Positions 6,421-12,678 of a DNA stretch of 13,451 bases are shown here, piece by piece. A program made the position numbers and the translations under genes. Position 1 is the first letter of the stretch. Each line of letters opens with the position of its first letter. The notes beneath the pieces were generated by a model. That model worked only from the letters and a program-made list of their open reading frames with translations, searched no databases and had not been told where the DNA came from. Source of the stretch: Verrucomicrobia bacterium UBA2460. Lineage in GTDB: Bacteria; Verrucomicrobiota; Verrucomicrobiia; Methylacidiphilales; Verrucolacustridaceae. Where the stretch lies: NCBI GenBank assembly GCA_002342345.1, contig DDPU01000027.1:1-13451 (forward strand). The letters are read 5' to 3'.

Positions 6421-7886
6421 ACCTCGGTCTAACTCTGCCGGTTTTGTTGTTGATCCCCCTGGCCGGGATGATCCTGATTGCCTTGGGGGCTCGCCCGAAA
6501 GCAACCGCGCTCTGGACCTCTCTTCTCAACCTGGTTCCCGGCTTTCTCGCCTCCGGGTGCGTTCTTCGCTCGGGTGAGTTATTTTTTGGCCCAGCGTCCG
6601 AACCGCCCCGCGAGCTTTTTCCGTTTCATTTCAGCCTGGGTATGGACGGCTTGAGCCTGCCTTTGGTGTGGTTGACCCTGATTGTCACCTGGACGGCGAT
6701 TGGCACGGGGAGGGAGGGGATCAAGCGGGAGAAGGAGTATTATATTTGCCTGCTCCTGATTGGGGCGGGGGCCCTGGGGGCGTTTCTTTCCGTCGACCTC
6801 TTTTATTTCTTCTCCTTCCACGAGGTGGCACTAATCCCGACTTTTTTGCTCGTGGGGATGTGGGGTCATGGGGACCGCTCCGGGGCTGCTTGGAGAATGA
6901 CAATCTACCTGATGCTCGGGAGCATGGTACTTCTGGTCGGCTTGATCGGGCTGTTCCTGGCCCTGCCGGAAACCGCGAGGAGCCTTGACTGGCGGGTGTT
7001 GGCGGAAACTTTGCGGGCCAACCCCCTGGAGGTGGGAGCGCAGCAAATGGTGGCGGTTCTTTTGCTGATCGGATTCGGAACCCTCGTCTCCCTGGTTCCT
7101 TTTCACAGCTGGGCACCGGGCGGCTATGCTTCGGCGCCGGCGCCGGCAGCGATGCTCCATGCCGGTGTCCTGAAAAAATTCGGCCTATACGGTTTGCTGC
7201 GCGTGGCGCTGCCGATGGTCCCCGACGGCTGGAAGGACATCTCCTGGATCGTGGGACTGCTCCTGACCGGGAATATCCTGTACCTCGGGTTCGCCTCGCT
7301 GCAGCAGCGGGATTTCCGTTGGTTGTTGGGTTTCTCCAGCGCGATGCATATGGGCACGGTGTTTCTCGGCCTGATCAGCGGCACGGTGCTCGGACTGGCC
7401 GGAGCGCTCACCTTGATGGTGGGGCACGGCCTGAGCGCGGCGCTTGGCTTTTCCGTGGCAGGTGAGATCAGCCGCCGAACCGGCACATCCTGGTTGCGGG
7501 ATCTTGGAGGCCTGGCACAGCGCGCGCCCCGGCTCTGGTTCTACCTGACGATTGCGGCGATGGCCTCGATCGGTTTGCCGGGTTTGGCCAACTTTGCGGG
7601 GGAAATCATGATTTTCTTCGGTTCCTGGGTCGCTCATCCGGTGTTGGTGGCGGTGGCTGCCTGGGGGGTGGTGCTTTCCGCCGTGGCGATGTTGCGCGCC
7701 GTCAAGTCCCTTGCCTTCGGCCCGATGAGCCCGGCGGTGCAGGCGGAGACTGTCACAGACCTTCACGGGGTTCGAGAAATCTGGCCTTTCGCCGTCCTGA
7801 CTGCCGCCCTGGTCGTGGTGGGGGTGATGCCCCTACTGGTGTACGGTCCCGCCCGGCCCGTGCTGGAGAGGTTATTGCTGCCATGA
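6417..7886 (+). CDS. nuoM: NADH-quinone oxidoreductase subunit M (antiporter-like)
   Basis: NuoM (ND4 homologue) is the middle antiporter-like subunit of complex I. ATG 6417 overlaps the nuoL stop (ATGA), preceded by GGAAAGGGG as a plausible ribosome-binding site, and gives 489 residues (E. coli 509). The frame is open further upstream inside nuoL, but those codons do not resemble NuoM. Key residues seen are Glu136 in FFSFHEVALIPTF (E. coli Glu144), Lys253/254 in HAGVLKKFGLYGLLR (E. coli Lys265), His337 in GHGLSAA and Glu396 in FAGEIMIFFGSW (E. coli Glu407). Odd feature: the helix carrying E. coli Lys234 (AFAVKMPMVPLHGW) reads GFGTLVSLVPFHSW here, so the lysine appears to be replaced by leucine (about residue 223), and the usual WLPDAH is WAPGGY. 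The usual DIKR motif is DFRW. It is still clearly NuoM by position and length. Confidence 0.95.
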   Translation: MNLGLTLPVLLLIPLAGMILIALGARPKATALWTSLLNLVPGFLASGCVLRSGELFFGPASEPPRELFPFHFSLGMDGLSLPLVWLTLIVTWTAIGTGREGIKREKEYYICLLLIGAGALGAFLSVDLFYFFSFHEVALIPTFLLVGMWGHGDRSGAAWRMTIYLMLGSMVLLVGLIGLFLALPETARSLDWRVLAETLRANPLEVGAQQMVAVLLLIGFGTLVSLVPFHSWAPGGYASAPAPAAMLHAGVLKKFGLYGLLRVALPMVPDGWKDISWIVGLLLTGNILYLGFASLQQRDFRWLLGFSSAMHMGTVFLGLISGTVLGLAGALTLMVGHGLSAALGFSVAGEISRRTGTSWLRDLGGLAQRAPRLWFYLTIAAMASIGLPGLANFAGEIMIFFGSWVAHPVLVAVAAWGVVLSAVAMLRAVKSLAFGPMSPAVQAETVTDLHGVREIWPFAVLTAALVVVGVMPLLVYGPARPVLERLLLP

Positions 7887-9340
7887 ACCCTTGGTTTTTC
7901 CCTGAAATTCTCCTGACCCTTGCCGGGGTTGGTCTGATCCTCGCAGACACCCTGGCCCCGGAGAAGATCCGCCGCCGGGTTCCGCTTTTTGCGCTGCTTG
8001 GTGCGGCCGGCATTCTGGTTTGGAGTCTTTTTCCTGCCAGCCGCGTTCTGCCGGACTCTTGGCTGAATCTTTTTGTCTCGGACGGGTTGTCGGCTGTCTT
8101 CAAGCCGTTCTTTTTGCTGTGTCTCGTGACGGTGATCGCCATGGCTGCCCGGTACCGATTGGGAGCGGATGAATCGGTCCGCGGGGAGTTCCTGGCCCTG
8201 CCTTTTTTCTCCACAGCCGGGCTTTGTCTGCTGGCATCGGCAAGGGATTTTCTGGCTGTTTTCGTCGCTCTGGAACTGGTGAGTATCTCCCTGTACCTGC
8301 TGGCCGCATTTCACCGGGCCAAACCGGCCAGCCTGGAAGCGGGCATCAAGCTGCTGGTGATGGGAGGGCTCTCCACCGGTTTTCTGGTGATGGGTATCGC
8401 CTGGCTATACGCCGGAGCCGGGACTACCGAGTTCTCCCAATTGCTTCTCAAACAGGCCGGGCAGGGGTCCAGCCCGGCCGTTTTGGTGGCGGCAGGACTG
8501 ATTCTTGCGGGGATCGGCTTCAAGGTTGCGGCAGTTCCTTTTCACGCGTGGGCTCCCGACGTTTACGAGGGGGCACCTACGCCGATCACCGCATACCTCG
8601 CGGTGGCGTCCAAGGCGGCGGGATTCGTTCTGCTCCTCCGCGTTTTCGGGCTCGGGGCGTTTGCCCTCGAATCCATGGGAACCAGTTTCCGCCCGGTCTT
8701 TCTCACCCTGGGAATTGCCACAGTAACCCTGGGAACCCTCGCAGCCCTGACGCAGCGCGACCTGAAAAGGCTCTTGGCCTATTCAGGCATCGCCCATGCC
8801 GGATTCATGATTCTGGCGTTGGGCACCCGCGGAGAAGGTGGAATAGGCACGGTGGTTGCGTACCTATGGGCTTATCTGTTGGCTTCCCTGCCAGTCTTTC
8901 TCTTCGTCAACGAACTGGAGCGACTCCACGGAAGCACGGATATGCGGCACTTGGACGGGATGGGGCGGAGAGAACCCGGTCCGTCCCTGGGGCTTACCTT
9001 ATGCCTGGTTTCCATGGCCGGGCTTCCGCCGTTGGTCGGGTTCCCCGTCAAGTTGGCGGTATTGGCGAACCTCTGGAATGCCGGCGAAACCCCGGCCCTG
9101 GTGGTGGCGGTTGCCATGGCGGTGGCCGGCCTGGGGATCTATCTGACCCCGATCCGGGTGATGTACTGGGAGCGGGAGGCCGACGCCATCCCGGCACGGA
9201 GGTTTCCACCCTTCCTGATTGGGGTGATGCTGGCAGCCGGTTTGCTCAATGTGGGGCTGGGTCTTCAGCCCAAATTCCTCGTGCGGGTGGCTGAGCTGAG
9301 CCTGAACCCGACGCCGGTGGTTCAACCAACCGGCAAGTAG
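7883..9340 (+). CDS. nuoN: NADH-quinone oxidoreductase subunit N (antiporter-like)
   Basis: NuoN (ND2 homologue) is the antiporter-like subunit closest to the quinone module. The protein has 485 residues, the same length as E. coli NuoN, with about 14 hydrophobic helices. The proton-path residues are present: Glu131 in VALELVSISLYL, Lys214 in GFKVAAVPFHAWAPDVYEG, Lys244 in VASKAAGFVLLLR, Lys294 in QRDLKRLLAYSG, and Lys390 in GFPVKLAVL. They correspond to E. coli Glu133, Lys217, Lys247 and Lys395, plus the DLKR lysine. ATG 7883 overlaps the nuoM TGA. GGAGAGG at 7865-7871 is a good Shine-Dalgarno sequence about 11 nt upstream. It is the last gene of the nuoI-N block. The TAG at 9338-9340 lies in the loop of a small hairpin, GGCAAG (9332-9337) with CTTGCC (9343-9348). 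No U-rich terminator follows directly. Confidence 0.96.
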   Translation: MNPWFFPEILLTLAGVGLILADTLAPEKIRRRVPLFALLGAAGILVWSLFPASRVLPDSWLNLFVSDGLSAVFKPFFLLCLVTVIAMAARYRLGADESVRGEFLALPFFSTAGLCLLASARDFLAVFVALELVSISLYLLAAFHRAKPASLEAGIKLLVMGGLSTGFLVMGIAWLYAGAGTTEFSQLLLKQAGQGSSPAVLVAAGLILAGIGFKVAAVPFHAWAPDVYEGAPTPITAYLAVASKAAGFVLLLRVFGLGAFALESMGTSFRPVFLTLGIATVTLGTLAALTQRDLKRLLAYSGIAHAGFMILALGTRGEGGIGTVVAYLWAYLLASLPVFLFVNELERLHGSTDMRHLDGMGRREPGPSLGLTLCLVSMAGLPPLVGFPVKLAVLANLWNAGETPALVVAVAMAVAGLGIYLTPIRVMYWEREADAIPARRFPPFLIGVMLAAGLLNVGLGLQPKFLVRVAELSLNPTPVVQPTGK

Positions 9341-9342
9341 GG

Positions 9343-9360
9343 CTTGCCCCGCCAAGGCTG
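9343..9360 (+). repeat. junction motif copy 2 (nuoN/iron-sulfur carrier)
   Basis: CTTGCCCCGCCAAGGCTG directly follows the nuoN stop. It matches copy 1 at 3030-3049 apart from two single-G indels. Its CCCGCCAAGG part (9348-9357) is the exact reverse complement of CCTTGGCGGG at 12643-12652, on the far side of the iscA-ppc pair. The 5' half also forms a 6-bp hairpin with the nuoN 3' end. Confidence 0.3.
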
Positions 9361-9395
9361 GTCGGAGCTGGAATTTTCGGTAGTCTAGGGCCGTC

Positions 9396-9773
9396 ATGGC
9401 CGCGAACGAAATACCCACGGTGGCGGGGACCAAAATGGGCACGGAGAAATTTGTCCGGCTCAGCGAGGCGGCCGGTCACCATCTGTCGGCACTGTTGCAG
9501 AAAAAAGGCTACGCCGCCGGCGCTCTCAAGGTTTCGGTGGTGGGAGGAGGGTGCAGCGGACTCCAATACCAGATGGAACTGGTTCCCGGCGCCGGCCCCA
9601 AGGATATCGTGGTGGAAAGTCACGGCGTGCGAATTTCCGTGGATCCGAAAAGCGCGGTGTTTCTGAGCGGTTCGGAAATCGACTTTAGCACCGACCTGCA
9701 AAAGGGCGGATTCCGGGTCACCAATCCGAACGCCCGGGCCACCTGTTCCTGCGGCGACAGCTTCAGTACCTGA
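9396..9773 (+). CDS. A-type iron-sulfur cluster carrier/assembly protein (IscA/ErpA/HesB family)
   Basis: A-type carriers receive Fe-S clusters from the scaffold and deliver them to apo-enzymes in the cytoplasm. The 125-residue product has the three conserved cysteines: Cys53 in VVGGGCSGLQYQM, and Cys117 and Cys119 in the C-terminal NPNARATCSCGDSFS. The usual C-terminal form is CGCG; here the residue between the cysteines is Ser rather than Gly, which leaves all ligands intact. SVDPKSAVFLSGSEIDF also fits the family core. The N-terminus is about 13 residues longer than most members. A second in-frame ATG at 9435 (MGTEKFVRL) would give a standard 112-residue protein, so the start is uncertain. 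TAGGG (9386-9390) could be a weak Shine-Dalgarno sequence for ATG 9396. It lies 55 nt after nuoN and 8 nt before ppc. IscA, ErpA and SufA cannot be separated from this sequence alone. Confidence 0.9.
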   Translation: MAANEIPTVAGTKMGTEKFVRLSEAAGHHLSALLQKKGYAAGALKVSVVGGGCSGLQYQMELVPGAGPKDIVVESHGVRISVDPKSAVFLSGSEIDFSTDLQKGGFRVTNPNARATCSCGDSFST

Positions 9774-9781
9774 GTTTTTCC

Positions 9782-12634
9782 ATGCCCACACACGGCAAAA
9801 AGGGCCGGCGTCGGCCGAAACTGGGTAAGGCCAAGCTTCCCTACAGGGAACGGCTGAAGCGCGGGTTTGCCCGCGTGGAGCACGACCTCTTCTGGATGAT
9901 GGGAATCTTTCACGAGCTTCTCGGGGAACTCGGGGAAAAGGAGGCGGCGGAGGCATTGCCGTGGGTGCACGGATCCAGGCCTTTGGCCCCCATCCAGGAA
10001 GGGAAGATCACCCGGGCCTACTCCATTGCTTTTGGATTGCTGAATCTGGCCGAGGAAGTGGCGGCGGCCGCCATGCGCCAGTTGAACGAGGCCATCAACG
10101 GTCCCCAACATGAGCCCGGCTCGTGGGCTCAGGCCCTTTGCCGCCTGAAGAGCTCGGGGGAGACCGCCGATCATTTGGCGGCCTCCTTGCCCACCCTGCG
10201 GGTGGAACCGGTATTAACGGCCCACCCCACGGAAGCAAGACGCCGATCCATTCTTGCCTGTACGCAGGAAATTCACGGAATCCTTCTGGAGAGGGGGGGG
10301 AAACACGGGAAGGACGGCTCGGAGCGGGAGCGACGGAATCATCTCAAGACAGTTCTGGAGCGTTGGTGGCGAACAGAAGAGGTCCGGACCCAGCGTCCCA
10401 CCGTGGATATGGAGCGCGAGGGAGTGATCCACTGTCTGGCGGGGTCCATGGCCCGCTCGATCGCCGAAACGGATCGCCGGTTAAGGGACGCCTGGCAGGT
10501 TGCGGGGTTTGGTCGGGGTGGGCCTGCCCATCCCGCAGTGCGGCCCATGCTGACGTTCGGCACCTGGGTGGGAGGCGACCGGGATGGGCATCCGCTAGTC
10601 ACCCCGGAGGTTACGGAAAAGAGTCTTCAGCTTTACCGGTCTGCCGCTTTGGATTTGTTGGCCGCACGGCTCCACCTACTGGCCTCGCACCTGACCCTTT
10701 CCAGAAAATATCACGGAACTCCCGCCGAACTGGAAAAGTGGCTGCCGGAGTGGCGACGTTTGGCCGGCCCCAAGGCGGAAGAGGAGACGTCGGTTTACCG
10801 GGAAGAACCCTGGCGGGAGGCTGTCCTGCTGATGAGGCGGCGCCTTTTGGCGGGGCCGCAGGGCTACCGTCAACCGGATGACCTGATCCTTGATCTTGGG
10901 GTGGTCCGACGGGCGCTGCTGGATGTCGGGGCGGATCGTCTGGCGGCGGCGGAGGTGGACACGATGATCCGGTTGATCGAGGTGTTTGGATTTCACCTGG
11001 CTGTGCTGGACATCCGGCAGAACAGCAGTCGCCACGATGAGGCGATCGAGGAACTGCAGGCAAAATCCGGCGCTCCGCCGGATAAACCCTACCGGGAGAT
11101 GTCGGAAAGCCAGAGGCGCGACCTTTTGGATCATTGGTGGGAAAACCAACCGTGGAATGCCGAGGAGGCGTTGGCATCCGGACCTGCGGCCCGGGAGGTG
11201 ATCGGAACATATCAGGTGCTCGCCCGCCAAGTGGCGGCCCACGGATCCGATGGCATGGGCCTTTCGATTGTCAGCATGACCCGGGATGTGTCGGACCTGA
11301 TGGCTGTTCATCTTTTTGCCCGGATTGCAGGACTGCGGGTTTCCGACGAGGAGGGGAATCAGGTTTGTCCTCTGCCGGTTACCCCTCTTTTTGAGACCCT
11401 GGAAGACCTGGAGCGGGCCCCGCGGGTGGTCTCGGAGTTTCTCCAGCATCCCGCGGCGAAGAAGGCCCTGCGGGTTTTGGCGCACCGGGAGAGCGAGATG
11501 AACCGGCGACGACGGCTTGCCCTGGTGGATCCTGGCGAAGGTACGGTGATTTTGCCCACGGAGCCACCGCCCGTTCTGAGGGTGATGATCGGCTATAGCG
11601 ATAGCAACAAGGATGCGGGTCTGATTTCCAGCCAGTGGGCATTACATCGGAGCCAGCGGGGCATTCTCCAGGCGGCAAGGGATCAGGGTGTGACTGCACG
11701 GTTTTTCCATGGCCGGGGCGGAACGGTCAGCCGTGGAGCGGGACCCACGCACCGTTTTCTGGAGGCACTGCCCAACGGAACGCTTTCCGGGGACCTTCGT
11801 GTGACGGAACAGGGGGAGGTGATCGGCCAGAAGTATGGGACAATGGCCACGGCAGCACATAACCTGGAGCTCTTGTTGGCAGGAACAACCCTGACGTCCC
11901 TGCTTCCGGGGGAGACCGCGGAAGATGACCCCGCGCTGGTGGACATCTTTCATTTCCTCAGCCGGGAAAGCATGGCGAGGTACCGTCAGCTGGTGGAGAC
12001 TCCCGGCTTTCTCGACTATTTCCGCCAAGCCACGCCGATTGATGCGGTGGAGCGAAGCACGATTGGATCCCGTCCGCCAAGACGGACAGGATCCAGCGAC
12101 TTTCGCGATCTTCGGGCCATCCCATGGGTGTTTAGCTGGAGCCAGGCCCGGTTCTTTTTGCCGGGCTGGTACGGGGCCGGCGCCGCCGTGTGCAAACTCG
12201 CCAGGGAAGAGGCCAGGCTTTTCCGGAAATTGCGCGACAAGCTTTCGGCATGGCCCTTCGCCAAGTATGTCTTCAATAACATCGAGAGCGGGATCGCCAG
12301 CGCCGACCTGGAGGTCAGTCAGGGGTACGTGGAACTCGTGCAGAACCGGGAGATCCGCGAAGGGATTACACGGCAGATTCGGACTGAGTTTACTCAGGTG
12401 AAGCAGGGTCTGATGGAGCTATTTCGGAAGCCCTTGGCCGATCGCCGGCCACGGTTTCGATTCACCGTGGAGCGCCGGGTGGTGCCCTTACGGGCCCTGC
12501 ATGAGCGCCAAATTCTTCTTCTCCGGAACTGGCGCACCGCGGAAGAGGCCAAGGACCCCTCCGCGGAAGGAATTCTCGGCGACCTTCGTCAGTCGATCGC
12601 CGCCATTGCCGCCGGGCTACGCACCACCGGCTAG
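9782..12634 (+). CDS. ppc: phosphoenolpyruvate carboxylase
   Basis: PEPC converts phosphoenolpyruvate and bicarbonate to oxaloacetate and phosphate in the cytoplasm, refilling the TCA cycle. The protein is 950 residues (E. coli 883). Catalytic motifs are VLTAHPTEARRR with His148 (E. coli His138), GTWVGGDRDGHP (260-271), LDIRQNSSRHDEAI, GYSDSNKDAG (604-613), FHGRGGTVSRGAGPTH with Arg645 (E. coli Arg587), EQGEVIGQKYG, and GSRPPRR followed by LRAIPWVFSWSQARFFLPGWYGAG. The first about 20 residues are unusually basic (KKGRRRPKLGKAK). Oddities at the C-terminus: it ends RTTG instead of the usual RNTG, and the region matching E. coli LRNIYTDPLN reads LRALHERQIL with an apparent deletion of about six residues. 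Both touch the aspartate-inhibition site known from E. coli. ATG 9782 lies 8 nt after the Fe-S carrier stop with no obvious Shine-Dalgarno sequence, suggesting coupled or leaderless-like translation. Confidence 0.97.
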   Translation: MPTHGKKGRRRPKLGKAKLPYRERLKRGFARVEHDLFWMMGIFHELLGELGEKEAAEALPWVHGSRPLAPIQEGKITRAYSIAFGLLNLAEEVAAAAMRQLNEAINGPQHEPGSWAQALCRLKSSGETADHLAASLPTLRVEPVLTAHPTEARRRSILACTQEIHGILLERGGKHGKDGSERERRNHLKTVLERWWRTEEVRTQRPTVDMEREGVIHCLAGSMARSIAETDRRLRDAWQVAGFGRGGPAHPAVRPMLTFGTWVGGDRDGHPLVTPEVTEKSLQLYRSAALDLLAARLHLLASHLTLSRKYHGTPAELEKWLPEWRRLAGPKAEEETSVYREEPWREAVLLMRRRLLAGPQGYRQPDDLILDLGVVRRALLDVGADRLAAAEVDTMIRLIEVFGFHLAVLDIRQNSSRHDEAIEELQAKSGAPPDKPYREMSESQRRDLLDHWWENQPWNAEEALASGPAAREVIGTYQVLARQVAAHGSDGMGLSIVSMTRDVSDLMAVHLFARIAGLRVSDEEGNQVCPLPVTPLFETLEDLERAPRVVSEFLQHPAAKKALRVLAHRESEMNRRRRLALVDPGEGTVILPTEPPPVLRVMIGYSDSNKDAGLISSQWALHRSQRGILQAARDQGVTARFFHGRGGTVSRGAGPTHRFLEALPNGTLSGDLRVTEQGEVIGQKYGTMATAAHNLELLLAGTTLTSLLPGETAEDDPALVDIFHFLSRESMARYRQLVETPGFLDYFRQATPIDAVERSTIGSRPPRRTGSSDFRDLRAIPWVFSWSQARFFLPGWYGAGAAVCKLAREEARLFRKLRDKLSAWPFAKYVFNNIESGIASADLEVSQGYVELVQNREIREGITRQIRTEFTQVKQGLMELFRKPLADRRPRFRFTVERRVVPLRALHERQILLLRNWRTAEEAKDPSAEGILGDLRQSIAAIAAGLRTTG
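12065..12094 (+). repeat. near-perfect hairpin-forming palindrome inside ppc
   Basis: GGATCCCGTCCG (12065-12076) and CGGACAGGATCC (12083-12094) are inverted copies with one mismatch in 12 bp and a 6-nt loop (CCAAGA). They encode part of the conserved GSRPPRRTGSS loop, so the pairing may be a by-product of coding constraint. No role is evident. Confidence 0.45.
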
Positions 12635-12642
12635 GATTCGTT

Positions 12643-12658
12643 CCTTGGCGGGAGCAGG
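12643..12658 (-). repeat. junction motif copy 3, inverted (ppc/nuoH)
   Basis: CCTTGGCGGGAGCAGG follows the ppc stop. Its first 10 bases are the exact reverse complement of 9348-9357 next to the Fe-S carrier gene. Allowing one inserted base, the similarity extends a few bases further. It overlaps a possible -35 box for nuoH. Confidence 0.25.
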
Positions 12659-12672
12659 TGGGGAGCTAGGGT
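12645..12672 (+). promoter_or_regulatory. possible sigma70-type promoter for nuoH
   Basis: TTGGCG (12645-12650), a 16-nt spacer and TAGGGT (12667-12672) lie in the 44-nt gap between ppc and nuoH. The -35 box matches TTGACA at 4 of 6 positions. The -10 box keeps only the T, A and final T. It would place transcription start very close to ATG 12679, giving an almost leaderless mRNA. TAGGG could alternatively act as a weak ribosome-binding site. It was judged by eye only. Confidence 0.22.
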
Positions 12673-12678
12673 ACGGGG

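Noticed and set aside
5053..6504. Long open frame (483 codons) on the minus strand opposite nuoL
   Set aside because: It has a low-complexity Gln/Arg/His/Gly-rich composition and no motifs, and lies entirely over conserved NuoL coding sequence; it is a GC-driven shadow.
8224..9294. Alternative + frame of 356 codons inside nuoN
   Set aside because: The translation is Gly/Arg/Ser-rich without domains and is an out-of-frame shadow of NuoN, whose conserved residues are all intact.
9349..9377. Possible intrinsic terminator after nuoN (CCGCCA/TGG-T-CGG stem followed by AATTTT)
   Set aside because: The stem is short with a bulge, and the T-run is only four bases, starting several bases after the stem; too weak to call.
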